In this document: positions 47,938 to 60,767 of the stretch, one piece after another
Layout: each line of letters begins with the position of its first letter
How positions within the stretch are numbered: the stretch's first letter is position 1
Source: Pisolithus tinctorius
Lineage: Eukaryota > Basidiomycota > Agaricomycetes > Boletales > Pisolithaceae
Assembly (NCBI GenBank): GCA_024663395.1
Contig: JANFAH010000002.1
Span: forward strand, 5,084,001-5,148,000
Direction: 5' to 3'
Length of the DNA stretch: 64,000 nt
The notes under the pieces: generated by a model
Database searches by the model: none
Seen by the model: the letters and a program-made list of their open reading frames with translations, nothing else
What the model was told of the DNA's origin: nothing
Program-made: the position numbers and the translations under genes

Positions 47938-49855
47938 ATGGGTTTGTTATTCTCCCTTCCTCTAGCTGGGCCACTGGGGACCATAGCATCGTCATGCCTC
48001 GGTGGTCTGGCGTTTTGTTTCACTAGTACAGCAGGTGAGCCTAGATAATACTCATCCACTAGTCTGTCGTAACGTATGTATGCAACACATGGCAGCGTCC
48101 ATGTTCTGCAAGTCATGCAATTGCAACTCCTCGATTGCTACTCGCGTTGGCTTTGCGGTGAGCCTTAGTCTCACTATTCACTGCCGGAACACATATTGAT
48201 GTCCTCAACCTCCCCTTCAGATCATATTCATTCTGAACTCCTTACTGGCGTGGCTCATGAAGACGCCGTTCGCTATACGAAAGATCGAAGAGTGGAGTTA
48301 TGACTACATCAAGATGGATTGTGCGGAAGGAAAGTGTTACGGGGTACTTGCAGTCAGTGTCATGCTTCGCCCTCCTGTTCTCGCTGTCGCTCACCCTGAC
48401 ACCATAGGTCCATCGGATATGTTTCGCACTTACTCTTTTCCATGCCATTTTAAGTTTCTCCTTGATTGGCGTTAATGACTCTAAAGACAAGCGTGCGGCT
48501 ATTCAGAATGGGTAAGTTAGGTCTCCCCCGTACCCTCGCCCGCTCATCAAGAGGCGTTAGGTGGTGGGGCCCGAAGGTCCTTCTATGGCTCGTTTTGGTC
48601 GTTGTCAACTTCTTCATTCCCAATGGCTTTTTCATGTTTTGGGGAAATTACATCGCCCTCATCGGTGCCACTCTATTTATCCTACTCGGTCTTGTTCTCC
48701 TGGTCGATTTCGCCCACACCTGGTCAGAAATGTGCCTCGAGAAATGGGAGGCGACAGACTCGACCTCATGGCAATGCATTCTTGTCGGCTCCACTGCAAT
48801 CATGTACATTGCGACTATCTCTCTGACAGGCGTACTCTACGCCTATTTCGCCGGTCCGGGATGTACACTCAACCAATTCTTCATCTCATTTAACCTTGCA
48901 CTGTGTGTCCTCATCACGATTTTATGTGTACACCCCGCTGTCCAGGAGCGTAACCCACGCTCGGGCCTCGCTCAGGCAGGTATGGTGGCTGCGTATTGCA
49001 CGTATCTCATCGTATCCGCCGTCTCGAACTACGGGCATGGCACGTGCAACCCCCTCAGTCGGGCGAGCACAACGAGGGTGACCACCGTAGTGCTGGGTGC
49101 TGTATTCACCTTTTTGGCAATCGCCTATTCTACTTCACGAGCGGCGACGCAGAGTCGAGCGTTAGTTGGAAAGGGAAGGAAAAGCGGTAGTATACAGCTT
49201 CCAATCGACGATGGCAGTCAGTCGGAAATGGGTGTTGTGACTACCCAGCCGGGACGCATGGAATCGCCAAGATACCAGGCTCTACTGGCTGCCGTCGAGG
49301 CAGGGTACGTTGGTCACTCAGACGCCACCGAGGTGCTTTTTTGACATGCTATCCATTTAGTGCCATCCCCGCGTCAGCATTGAGGGAAGACGAGGATGAA
49401 GACGAAGACGAAGCGGATACGGTCGATGATGAACGCACTGGCACTCGATACAATGTACGTCTACGTTCTCTTGTGTCCCTATCTCTGTTGACGCTACCCC
49501 GCTGTTGATAGTATTCATGGTTCCACGTCATATTTGCGATCGGTGCGATGTACGTCGCAATGCTACTCACGGATTGGTAAGTTGGGGTATCAATTCCAGC
49601 GCATTCCCGTTAATCTGAAAATGATTTTTTTTAAGGAACGTGGTGTCGCAGGAAGAAGGTAGCGACTCGGACCAGATCGTCCGTATCGGTCAGTCACACA
49701 TCGCGATGTGGATGCGGATCGTGAGCAGTTGGGTGTGCATGCTTTTGTATATTTGGAGCTTAATAGCACCGGTACTTATGCCTGATCGGTGAGTGAAGTT
49801 TTTGGCGGTAAACAAGCACCTCCTAATCGTTACGTCATTCAGGTTTGGAGATTAG
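47938..49855 (+). CDS. TMS1: SERINC/TMS1 family membrane protein
   Basis: Exons 47938-48034, 48096-48157, 48221-48352, 48408-48511, 48561-49304, 49361-49454, 49512-49576, 49636-49788 and 49843-49855 sum to 1464 nt (487 aa). It is a multi-pass protein of the serine incorporator family, linked to serine delivery for phosphatidylserine and sphingolipids and to lipid scrambling. Family features include a start MGLLFSLPLAG, a cysteine cluster FCKSCNCNSS, LMKTPFAIRKIEEWSYDYI, IQNGWWGPKVLLW, NGFFMFWGNYIA, DFAHTWSEMCLEKWE and the end APVLMPDRFGD. About ten hydrophobic segments are visible. An acidic loop (EDEDEDEDEADTVDDE) precedes the last two. The final exon is only 13 nt. Confidence 0.95.
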
Positions 49856-50191
49856 CTGTTGATTTCCCGGAGTGTCACTATTTTACTTCTGTTTTGTGCT
49901 GTTGGGAAATGCAATGATACGATATTTATCTGATCTGATGTCGTAGTCCCTTGTTGGGTGCGAGTTCCATGGACATAAACAAACGGCGAGATTAGAAGAC
50001 ATGGGGCAGGGGGCACCCCAAGTCTCCTCAAATCGAGTGAATACAGTATCTCACATTTGCTGGTTGTCCCAAGTCATAGGCAGGCGACCACAAAATCAAA
50101 TGTTTCGTTAGCAGGGTCGGTGCGAGACCTTACAAGACTTGTTGATTTACCAAATGTGCAAACCAGGGATTCATGGACGTCGATGGGAAGA
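49856..50191. other. Convergent intergenic region
   Basis: 336 bp between the 3' ends of the SERINC gene and the RAD51D-like gene. No gene is visible. Confidence 0.6.
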
Positions 50192-51481
50192 CTAAGAGGT
50201 TGCCGAATACAAAATGCCTTCACGAATCTTGAACGTGCACCTCGTCTTAGACTGCTAAAAAGTGTACCGCACATATCAGAATCGGGAAACGGAACGGTTT
50301 CCCCGATGCATCTTACCGTCATTCTTGACCTAATGACCTCAGCCTCATGCATGCTAGCGGGCTCTCCCTCGACATCCCCATGCTTAACGAGCCATAGAGT
50401 ACAATCAGTGAGGAAAGTAAACGAAGGTCCCAAAGCTGGTTTCCGAGTCGCGGATGCGAACATAGAGCTGGAGTTTTGTTGCACAACCGCGGACGTGTCG
50501 TTCACGACCTGTAGACATGTAGGATGGGTGACGTGGAATCAGCAAGCCAGAAGCTTACCAGAAATGTGAAGTAGTGCGTGCGAGCAAAATCGCGAAGGTC
50601 TTGCATGAAAGTCGTCATCGTTGCGTGTCCCTGGGCGGAAATATTGCTCAAAGAAGGTGCAAGGAGAGGCGTAATGGAATCGATGACCACGCATCGCACC
50701 CTGGGTCCGCCTGCCCTGGAACCAGCCTACCCTCTCATCAGCTTGACGCCAAAACAGGTCTCTCCAGCAAGGTATAACCTACGTCTGCTCTCTCGCGAAG
50801 GTCTGCAACAAGACCTTGGGCGTCCCCGATATTCAGCACGAGAGCCACCTGTAGTCGTTCAAGGACAGCTGAAACATCCTCTCGCGGCGTTGGCTCAAGG
50901 GCTTGGATTTACGGATGAAAAGTGTCACCTCTGCACCGAGCTGATTAACCACTCGAGTAGTCCTGTCCACGGAAAAGTCGCCACATGTATCCATCCAAAG
51001 CACAGATGTATCAGGATATGCGATCAGTAGTCGTAGCGAAATTTGCAACGCCAACGCCTAATAGGATTCGTGAGGGCATTCAGAAGTGAAAGATCATACT
51101 ACCCGTTGAAGTTCATCTCACCGTCTTGCCCGATTCCTTCTCTCCGGAAATCTCGAATACTCGACCACTGCCGAATCCTCCAACGAGTTCATCCAACTTA
51201 CCTACTCCAGAAGACGTTTCCAAGGCATATTCACGCTGCTTGCGGAGTGCCGACTCAAGTTCTTCGTCACCGCGGATGCCAGGAGCAGATGCCCGCTCCG
51301 CGACCAGCGACACGTATTTGTCGAGTTCCCCACAAGTTACGAGCCCACGGGGTAATTTTGCAAATAACTCAATGTTAGACCCATCGAAGAAAAGGAGATC
51401 CGTATCTGTCTTGATTCCGCAGCTTTCAAACGCAGAGACGAGATCAGCTGGAAGAGTCGGGATGAGTGTGTGTAGTCGCAT
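50192..51481 (-). CDS. RAD51D: RAD51D-like recombinase paralogue
   Basis: Exons on the minus strand: 51122-51481, 50929-51057, 50783-50878, 50559-50726, 50317-50508 and 50192-50254 sum to 1008 nt (335 aa), close to RAD51D elsewhere (about 330). The N-terminal 60 residues form a small helical domain. GEKESGKT (residues 113-120) is the Walker A motif, split off by the first intron; RCVVIDSITPLLAP is the Walker B strand. KPALGPSFTFLTDCTLWL matches the conserved RAD51D stretch after the second ATP-site strand. RAD51D acts in the RAD51-paralogue complex that promotes RAD51 filaments in homologous recombination. Choice of D over other RAD51 paralogues rests on length and that last motif. Confidence 0.85.
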
Positions 51482-51768
51482 CGTACGAAGAACTCCTGCC
51501 AACCATTCGATTGTGGAAAGAAGCTACAAACGGGTGCTTAATTTTACAGGGCAAGTTTGTCTACTTATGTATTCCTTAGGTATGTGTGAATCACCAAGCC
51601 TCCATCCAATTGAATAACCTTTTGAGAGTCAAGTACGAATCATCATAACAAGTTGCATGGGCGAATGGCGGAGCTCTATGGTATGTGACTTTGAGAGTTT
51701 CCACGTAGTCCGCCACAGCCGGGTATCTGTTTCCTTCTCGCGCGTATCTTTGTCTCGTCACGCACGTT
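51482..51768. other. Intergenic, no supported gene
   Basis: 287 bp between the RAD51D-like start and the stop of the DUF6534 gene; it must contain the RAD51D-like promoter. No TATA box is clear. Confidence 0.55.
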
Positions 51769-53373
51769 TCATACTGGGTCCAAGCCAAGGACATTCTTCC
51801 GCTCACCATCAAGTGAGGCAGCTTCTGCGTTGTCTTGCAAGTTCCGGTGGACACCAAAATGAATGCTAGTTGCCGCAGGGGTTGGAATCGCCGATTCCCC
51901 CGGTATCCAGCCCATCACCTGTTGTCCGCAATAAGATGACAGTCTGATGCACTCTGACGCGACATGACGCACCCGCGATGTCCTCTCGAACGCACTACTC
52001 GTCATCTGCGATTTGAGTTTCCGACGCACCAGAAGCGTGTCCAGTAGGGTCTGTCGTATTCGTTACGAATATCGCTGGCATGATAAAGTCATCAGGAAGA
52101 GACACAACACACGTTTGAGTAGATTCGACCAATCGGAATGGCGAACATGCCATAGAAGTTCGTGGTTGGAAGGGCGAGGAAAGTGATTAAGTCGCCCAAT
52201 GAAAATATACTTGCAAACAAGCCAGTCTGGATAGCCCCCTGTATTAAACGCCTGAGAACGGTGTCTGTCGCCGGCCAACCTGTTTTTGCACGCCAGAGGA
52301 CAATGGACAGTGTACCTAGAGATGTGTCAACAGTTGCGGCAAAATAATGGGCCCAGACGCAGATACTGAACCGGTTATGAAAGTGTCTACAATCACTTGC
52401 ATTGAGAGCCAGGCCGTCGCGAGGCCACTGATAAGTGGCATATCAGCAATCCTTGGGACGTATCAATATCATTCTGCGCGGCACCTGGGATGAAAATAAC
52501 TTACACGAAGATGATCCATGCTTTGACACCGCAAGCAATGCCCAGAGCGAACGTGGGGAGAGCCATCGCGGTGATGATACCATAAAGCACTTTGTTGTTG
52601 GTAAGGCGGTATATTCTGCATCAACAGCTGTTAAGAAGCTGTGGCCATGCTGTTGCGCACATACCGGTCGTTAAGGAACATGTGTGTCACAAATGCGGCA
52701 ACTGCAGTGCCAATGGGTGTGAAGGGATATGGCCATGCAGCGTCTTAAAAAATGAGTCAGCTACAGTACAGCGGAAAGATGAGTGACAACTCCTGACACT
52801 GCAAGGCGGTTGGATTTGCATAATTCGTAACCCTAACAGAAATTTAATCCGCCACGAAACACAAGGAGACCATAGACGAACATATATACCCAAGCCATAT
52901 AAATTGCCCTGTCAAACGTGATGATGCATGAAGGTTCGTTCCCACAGGGTAAGAGTACCTACGCTATGCTGTGGAATGTGTCAAGGAAGAATAAGAACCA
53001 CACCATGCATCTGGAAACTGGACATGAACAAAGGCAGCATTGCACGAGGGAGAAAGAAACAGACTTCACGGGAAGTCGGTCGTTGAATTCTGAAGCAAGA
53101 GACAAGAAGTGGGTGATAGGATCGCTTGCAACAAGAATCTCGCTTACTGGCTTGGTAATATGCAGCGAATTGATACGAGACGATTCCATACAAATAGGTG
53201 TTGACTTTCGGGGTGGGTAGACATTGTCACAGTGGGCAATACGAATACGAATGCAATACCTACAGAAAATCCCCACCAGGAGAGTGCCTAATTGCCCAAC
53301 TTTGATCAGTTCCGTGAGTCCAGCTGAGTGGACTGGCAGACGACTCACCGAGAGTCTGCTCGTACAGGCCCAT
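51769..53373 (-). CDS. DUF6534 seven-helix membrane protein
   Basis: Eleven exons on the minus strand: 53349-53373, 53264-53299, 53148-53204, 53075-53099, 52963-53010, 52838-52908, 52665-52743, 52505-52615, 52372-52451, 52113-52315 and 51769-52050 sum to 1017 nt (338 aa). About seven hydrophobic helices are seen. Typical family stations are LGTLLVGIF near the start, FFLDTFHS in helix 2, WPYPFTP before helix 3, FLNDRIYRLT, SLSIVLW-like RAKTGWPATDTVLRRLI, IQTGLF, and FAIPIGRIYSN followed by TLLDTLLVRR. This large basidiomycete family has no known function. The exon chain was assembled from very small exons, so one or two junctions (notably the sixth intron, about 94 nt) may be off. Confidence 0.83.
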
Positions 53374-53946
53374 GGGGGAAGACGTGACTCTAGCCGAGAA
53401 TGAAGCCTATATGGTCTCCTGTGATCCCCCGACCTTATATTATTGTGCTTTTCCGAACAAGTTTTCAGCCCTGAATGCTGGATGACGCATTTTCTCATCG
53501 GCAGACCGCTGGTTGCCATTTTGACACCACTTCTGAGTCGCTGGGAAGGTCAGTATGTACATATAAATTTCAAGAGACTAACCTTAGTTTCGACCATCCA
53601 GTAGGTCATTCTTTACCGGAATACAAAGCTCGGGGGTATCACATGGTCCGTCTGTGCTAGACAGCAAGTGGAATGGTGGTAATCCAAAGTTAGCTACATA
53701 GCTTGGACTTTTCATTCGCTGTGACAGCCAAGGGGTGCCAAGGGGTGTCGTGGTTTGGGAATCCTCCAGTCAAAATGAAACGGTATGTAATGATCTTCTC
53801 ACAGGACCAAGTTAGTATGACATAACGCCGAATCCCTCGGCATGTTGCGAACTGCGATACCCACTGAACAGCAGCAGGGAAAGATAATCAACATCCACTG
53901 AATACTCTATCAGTTTCGACATAATCGGTCAAACTCTGACTCGGAA
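53374..53946. other. Divergent intergenic region, no further gene
   Basis: Lies between the start codons of the DUF6534 gene and the first hydrolase gene, so it should hold both promoters. A short direct repeat, CCAAGGGGTG, occurs twice near 53730. Confidence 0.55.
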
Positions 53947-55198
53947 ATGACCCTCAAATTGTTCACCAAACAGCCATGGAAGACGCTCTATCTCGCTTTC
54001 AAGCTTTCTACCATCCTTCTGCTAGTGCCAGCGTGGTCGATAACGTATCTTTTTACGCGGCCTCGACCCACATGGTCGTGGCGCCACGCCATGGCAGTTG
54101 CGCTTCTGCGACACCTGACTTCTTTGTCAGTCGTGTGAGTAGTATCGTTTAAATCCCTCCTCGCTAGTACCAAAACTACACCCGTGTTTCGGGATTTCCA
54201 GTGTAGGAAAACTTGATCACCTACCGGACTACCGAACCGTCGATCCTGACGCTGAGGGTGTCTGGATAGGCGGGGCACCACACCTCATTACTGCAGAACT
54301 CAAAATTTGGTCAGCGGTGGCTGATGTCACTTCGGTAAACATCCCAGGATACTGGTATGCAAAGAAAGGTCTGGACCCGAGACCTACTGCGCCAGTCAAA
54401 CCTAACCAAAGGGTTTTCCTATTCCTACATGGGGGCGGGTTTACTCAGTTGTCTGCGCACCCTAAGGCCATGACATCTAATTTACCTCGCAGTCTCGTGG
54501 AGTTGGTCAATGATGCGCCGTACGCGCTCGCGGTTGAATACCGTCTCTCATCATCCTACCCGTTTGCTGAAGAGCACCCGTTCCCGACTGCTCTCCTCGA
54601 TGCACTTGCTGGGTACGATTATCTTGTCGGCGTCATGGGATACAGACCCTCGAACATCATTGTCGTTGGTGACTCTGCTGGCGGAAATATCGCTCTGGCT
54701 TTGACACGGTACCTCGTAGAAAACGAGGGTACTACCAAAGTTCCTCTTCCCGGACCACCCGGACTCCTCCTCCTCAGCTCGCCCTCGGTAGATTTGAGTA
54801 ACTCTCATTTGACTCCCGGCTCGTCTGCACTCACTCACGACATGGACATCCTCGGAGACTTCTATGGAGATCCGAAACGCGTACCATATCGCACATATGC
54901 CTACATTGGTCCATTCGGATTCGGTATGGCATCGTGTAACCGATACATATCACCGGCGTCTCTGAGTTCATTGATGCAAGTACGGTTCAAAAATTTCCCC
55001 CGCACGTTTATTGCCGCGGGAGGAGCTGAGAGGTTCCTTGACCTGATACGCACACTGAGAGATAGGATGGTCAAGGATATGGGCGAAGCCCACGTTACGT
55101 ATCACGAAGCGGACGATGCGATACACGATTATCTCGTCTTTCCCTGGCACCCTAGCCGTGCCGCTACTCTTACAGCCGTGCAAAAGTGGCTTGCCTGA
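53947..55198 (+). CDS. Membrane-anchored alpha/beta hydrolase (HSL family), copy 1
   Basis: Exons 53947-54134 and 54202-55198 sum to 1185 nt (394 aa). It is a serine esterase or deacetylase of the hormone-sensitive-lipase type, resembling fungal steryl acetyl hydrolases. An N-terminal hydrophobic helix (about residues 15-38) should anchor it to a membrane. The oxyanion motif HGGGF (from His139) and the nucleophile elbow VVGDSAGGN (Ser221) are present. The C-terminal EADDAIHDYLVFPWHP holds the likely catalytic His. The single 67-nt intron lies just after the anchor. A paralogue with the same structure follows on the same strand at 56060-57341. The substrate cannot be told from sequence. Confidence 0.92.
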
Positions 55199-56059
55199 GG
55201 CTGGTCATCGGTAGGACAGCATGATATTCCTCGGTTTTCCATCGACTTTGGCTTTGTGGTGGGTTTGCAATGCCACCACCCACCCATCTTGACCCGTCGG
55301 ACGTGATGCGTCGACGTCTCGATCCCAGTGAATATAATAGTTCTTTCAGTCAGTCTCACCGTTCGCCGCTCCTCTGTAGCTCAGTATGTATTGTATGAAA
55401 AATCGTTTACTGTAGTGCATCTCGCGTTCTGTCTCTGGCTATTACGATGTGTGTCTAGTCTCATTTCTAGATCGAGTTATCATGGACTATCGCCGTTCTT
55501 GGCTAGGATCGAAGGATCGAAGGAAAATTTCTCGTCTCACTTTCAACTTTCTCAGCTAGTCCCTCAAAGCCTCAGCCTATTGCTTCAGAATGTTCTACGG
55601 GGGAATTAACGCGTATTCGGGTCACGGGTGGTTATGGCACATACCACGCAGCTACTCTTCTCTATGATTTGGTCTGTTGGTGACGACCTCTCCCGATATC
55701 TGCACCTGATCGGATTCGGACAAGCTTATCAGAGCTTATCGCATTCAAGCCAGTACTCGTTTCATAGACAGTCTGGTATCCAGACTACTATTTGCAACCC
55801 AACGGATAAACGCCGAGAGTTTCCCTTGAAGTGGGTGGTGAGCAGTGGTGAGCTTATATCCGTCGGAGTAATAGTTTCGGTTGCCATTAGTACTGATAAT
55901 GTAGCTTGTACTGCACACCCGACGGTCGCACCCGGTATCGAAGCTGCATGATCCCCGGTTATGATAAATCAGATGTCCGTTTCAAACATTGACGCCCTTC
56001 GCAACTTCTGTGTCCCCCGCCTTACCGTTCCGTAGTCGTTTCGCCTGCAGTCCCTAGCT
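55199..56059. other. Spacer between the tandem hydrolase genes
   Basis: 3' flank of copy 1 and promoter side of copy 2. A 107-codon frame (55628-55951, plus) shows no family motif. Confidence 0.55.
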
Positions 56060-57341
56060 ATGTCGTTGGCATTATGGATCAAGCAGCCATGGAAGACATT
56101 CTATCTTACTTTCCACATCTTCACCTTCGTCTTCGTTTTCCTCCCAGTACACGCAGTAAAATTCTTGTTCACACGCCCAAGACCAACTTGGTCATGGAGG
56201 CATGCGATGAGAGTAGCCCTCACACGGAGGCTGGGTTCTATCGCCACAGTGTAAGTAGCACACCTCTTGTCCACACTCTTGGAGGATACAAGACTTACCA
56301 ACCCCTCACGATAATCTTCCAAAAATTATCAGCTTAGGGAAGGTACCTTTCGACCCAGATTACCGCGCTATCAAGCCTGGGCCCGGTGTGGAGGGTGTCT
56401 GGATGGACAGAGTACCCCACCTCATGAACGCAGAGCTCAAGATCTGGTCATCCGTTGCCAACGTTACATCGATACGCATTCCAGGGTACTGGTATGCGAG
56501 AACAGGTTCAAACTCGAAACCTCCCACACCTACTATAGCTGGTCAAAAGGTTTTTCTATTCATACACGGGGGAGGATTCACTCAACTGTCCGCGCATCCT
56601 CGGTCCCCCATATCCGTTATTCCCCGTAGTCTAGTGGAGTTGACTGACGACGCTCCATATGCACTGGCGGTCGAGTATCGCCTCTCATCGACGTATCCAT
56701 TTGCCGAGAAACATTCGTTCCCGGCTGCTCTCCTCGACGCACTTACAGGATACAACTTTCTAGTCAACACCATGGGATACGATCCCTCAGATATCATCGT
56801 TGCTGGTGACTCCGCTGGCGGAAATATTGCCCTCGCTCTGACTCGGTACCTCGTAGAGAACAAGGGTAGTACCGAAATCTCTCTTCCTGGACCACCCGGA
56901 CACCTTTTAGTCAGTTCACCCGTGACAGACATGAGTAATTCGCATGTAACACCCGGTTCCTCGGCACTCGCGAACGACAAGGATATTATCGGTGATTTCT
57001 ACAACAACCCACATGACACTCCTTACCGTGTTCTCGCCTACGTCGGCCCATTTGGAGCTGGGATCGCATCGTGCAATCGCTATGTCTCTCCCGCATCTTT
57101 GAGCCCGTTGATGCAATCCAGGTTCATTGGATTTCCGCGTACATTCATCATTGCGGGCGGAATGGAGGTGTTCCGTGACCAGATACGTTCGTTGAGAGAT
57201 AAGATGGTGAGGGATATGGGTGAAGCGCAGGTGGCGTACTATGAACCGGCCGATGCGGTACATGACTACATCTTCTTCCCCTGGCACCCCGATCGTCCTG
57301 CTACTCTCAAAGCAATCCAGGAATGGCTGGTGTCAGGATGA
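56060..57341 (+). CDS. Membrane-anchored alpha/beta hydrolase (HSL family), copy 2
   Basis: Exons 56060-56250 and 56333-57341 sum to 1200 nt (399 aa). Same domain order as copy 1: an N-terminal anchor helix after IKQPWKTFYL, the shared FLFTRPRPTWSWRHAM stretch, FIHGGGFTQLSAHP, VAGDSAGGN and PADAVHDYIFFPWHP. The intron is at the same position but longer (82 nt). High similarity over the whole length marks a tandem duplication. Differences cluster in the loop between the anchor and the oxyanion motif, which may change substrate choice. Confidence 0.92.
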
Positions 57342-58788
57342 GACTACGATTGCCAGGGTGCTTCTATGTATTGGTCAGTCTTGGCGCCTACAACAATTGC
57401 TGTGCCTTGGATCCAAGTCGGTGGCTACGGTGACGACCACCGCGATCGGCCCTTGGTGCAACTTTCGGTCGCAGGTTTCTTCTCCACCCGAACGGTTCTT
57501 CTAATAAACGTTCCGCCGTCGTTCAGACTCGAACCGTAAAATGCATGAAATACGTGATCTTAATACTATCATATGTCTTATGTGAAAAGCAATATTATAT
57601 CATTCCTGCAGCTTGCGTTGGACGCACGACATGATACAATGACCGGGGAGGTATAATCAATTTCGGTCTTGTACCTGTGTACATACTCAATGATTGGCCA
57701 ATTATGATTGATCTATCTTCGACGACAGAGGGACCTACGTATTCACCACTAATTTGCACACAGGTAGAAAGGTTGTATGTTTGATAGGAAATTGTAGAGC
57801 ACACGGGTTTGAGGTACAATTTTCGGAATCTGCTGTTTGCTGCCGGTGCGTTGCGGTGGCGCCCAAAAACCACTCCGTTTTTTTGCCAAACGATTTCGTT
57901 AGGAATCTCTCAGCACGATGCCCCAGTGACTCGACTTGCAATAGATGCCTTCCTTTTGTCAGGGGGTGAGTGATAAATTACAACGCGAGGCAGGAGCCAG
58001 GATGATTTCGAACGTTCTGTTGAGCAGTAGGATTGCGACTACACTTTCTTGCTATGAACGGGTTTTCTTCATAGATCCGCTACTATGTACTTGTCAGCCT
58101 TGTTCGGAGATCTTTAATCATGCCACATCCCGAATCTCTCCTACGAGCATCCGAACCCAGGGTCCCTGCGAAGCTAGGGGGACAGAACTCCGTCTAGGAA
58201 TGAACGACTCGATGCCACTCTACAGAGCAGGCTTTTTCTTAGAATCTTCTGTAGAAACGCGTTATCTCAGTGTGTCGGAAACTTCTCGGGAGATGATCAG
58301 CATGCAAGTCACCGCCTGCATTTTCTTTCCTTCAGGTTTAGCATTACGACGCCTGAGGGCTTCTTGGTCTATTATTGTTCCATAACCTTCTCGAGGAAAA
58401 GAAAACTGGGGGTCTACTAGAATATTGTGACCCCATGCTGCCTTGTTAGAAATAAGAAATCCCTGCATACCAATCCGGGAGATGGAAAATGCGTGAGCTG
58501 TGAGGAAGTATGGGTTATACCAGAGGTCTGTTGGGAGGGAGTCGACCGTAATTCCAATCTGACATTATAGAGTACTACAAAAACTGGACTATTCAAAGCC
58601 AACCAGTATCGATTAGATTAATCACTCGTTAACCATGGCTACATCATACGGTAAGAGACGGAGAATAAATTTACATATACGTGCCGTTGTTTGATCTGTG
58701 TCTGGCGTCTCGTTTCGATTTGTAAGTACGTCTCGGGGCCGCTGCCTCGCAAACATGTACACCTTCTCGCGTCAATAAGTTTACAACT
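57342..58788. other. Intergenic, no supported gene
   Basis: 3' flanks of hydrolase copy 2 and the Crinkler-like gene. Frames at 57945-58385 (plus) and 58262-58468 (minus) have no recognisable motif. No RNA gene was found. Confidence 0.5.
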
Positions 58789-60767
58789 TCATTTCGTCCG
58801 CACACACTTCAATGTGTTTGTCAAGACCCGACGATCATCATCTTTGGTAATCTTCAGATCTGTGCTGCCCCGTCCAGCAGTTAGGTCAATGTTAAGCGGA
58901 CCCTCTGGGTAAAATACCTCCCCCTGTTTTCCACCAAAGTCAAAGTCGACCAACATTGCCCTATTTCCATCGCAGACGACGATGTTCGGCCACCGCAAGT
59001 CCCCATGAACAAGGTTTTCGGCATGGAATGAATTAACAAGCTCCCACAGCTCTTTAGCCCATTCACTGTGTTTTTCAACATGTCGAAATAACGAAATCGG
59101 TGTAGCGGTCTTCAGATACTCCATTGCGATGCCGAAATAGCCTCCGGGGAGCCTCTGGAAGCCCAAAAGAGTGGGCGCATGTTTACGATCCGCACAAAAC
59201 TTGTGCAATTCATACGAGTAACGGCGTGTAAATTTGACCAAGATTTGCTGGCCCTCAGTTGTCTCTGCGACGTACAGGTGACGGTCAGGAGCTCGGTCGT
59301 AAAAAAAATCGACAATTTTGAACTCGATTTGGGAGCCGGAGTCAGGATTGCGCAGGCTAGTAATGGGAGGTAGTTTGCGGCGGCTTTCTTCAATCGCAGG
59401 GGGGGGGTTGTCAATCACCTGCATGGCCTCTTGGCTGATGCGAGCGAGGAGGACAGAGGCTGCTGTGAAGGCGTTGTAGAGTGCGATCCGGTCGTCACCG
59501 TCACCTGAAGCCCAAAGGCACGACAGTCCCGGCGTCAGGTTAACCACCCGCCATCGACCGAGGAAAATCATAGCATAAAACGTGACAGTGTAACCTGGTG
59601 CAATGCATGATTTCAGCTGTGGATGAAATGCAAACATAAGATACAACATACCGATAATGGTTAGCCCAAGACATGGTAAGCCCCAACCACTCATCACTGA
59701 AGGAGAAAGACCATTCTCCACTGCTGTCTTGATTGTCTGAGCGAAATAGCCAACCATTTCTATGCGCGGGATAGTTGAGACACTGGCCTCATTTTTGAAC
59801 TCGGTGACGCAGTACCCTGCTCCGTGTGGTCCGAGGATACACGCACCTGAGTGGCTGTTCTTGTCAATGTTGGTGGCCATTAACCTAAAAGAGACACCAT
59901 CGGTACGCGCAGAAAATATCTTATTCAAAGCAAGTAAGCCTTCCTGCATTCTGGCTTGTTCATCCTCGTAGACAAGCGACATGAATTCCGCGAAGTTGTC
60001 GACAGCCGATCGTAACTTTTGGGATGACACGTCCTCTGTGCCCAGAACACCCTTGTACCCACGGAAGATGTCAAGGAAGCAACCAAATCCTTCATACTGA
60101 AGTGAGATCGGAGGGAAGTCGTCCATGAAGTGAGAAAGCTCGCGATCAAGAGGTTCCTTGGAGTTATAGACACGACGGTGTTCGATGACGCATTCATCCG
60201 GGTCTTTGTTCAAGTATCTGTAATATTTTGGGTCTGCCAGCCGCGGTGGTGACACCTGCGTGATTTTGGCGCGCTTCACGGCGTCCACTATGTTATCTTC
60301 AGCATGGGTACGTTTTTCCCCTTTCAAGTCATCAGTCGAGGAAGAGGGTGTTAGCAGGGAAGGAGTGAAGCTGACCTTTGGGCACAGGAGAAGTCCATTC
60401 TATGGCTAACTTGACCAAGTTCTCATCAAGAGAAATGTATGAGTCAGCTAATTCGCCGGTGTCTAACACCATTTCAGCGATATCCTCCAGGCGAACACTG
60501 GGGGGCAAAATCGTGCGTGGTCGAGGTTCATGAAGCTGCATGTGAATGCGTGAGCCTTCGCGGACCAGTATCCGAGACTAAGCTAACCTTCCAAAAGTTG
60601 ATGCTACCTGGCGCGATTGATCTGGCAAGTAATGTCGACAGGCGGGCAGCAATTAAGACCGAGAGCTCCTCCAAACAACTGGCAGATTGAACCTGTTCAT
60701 CATTCAGGATGAACGTACATTTCAACTGTGTATTATTATGATAAAGAAACCAGATCTTGGATGGCAT
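58789..60767 (-). CDS. Crinkler-like protein: ubiquitin-like module, PD-(D/E)XK-like region, kinase
   Basis: Exons on the minus strand: 60588-60767, 60376-60535, 59652-60320 and 58789-59594 sum to 1815 nt (604 aa). Residues 1-65 look like the ubiquitin-like N-terminal module of Crinkler proteins (start MPSKIWFLYHNN). A basic stretch near residue 114 (KGEKRTH...KRAK) resembles a nuclear localisation signal. Around residues 210-320 a region with YCVTEFKNE carries an E-x-K pair typical of PD-(D/E)XK nucleases. From about 430 a kinase-like domain has ILVKF, VHGDLRWPN (about 533) and VDFDFGG (about 553). Such nuclease-kinase Crinklers in fungi are thought to act in nuclei, perhaps in conflict or self-recognition; that role is inference. 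A Harbinger element ends 136 bp upstream of the start. A decayed relative lies at 20.8 kb. Confidence 0.75.

Noticed and set aside
58789..60327. Single 512-codon unspliced gene for the Crinkler-like protein
   Set aside because: It begins inside an intron and contains a clean GTATGT...CAG intron (59595-59651). The spliced model gives continuous conserved sequence and adds the N-terminal module.
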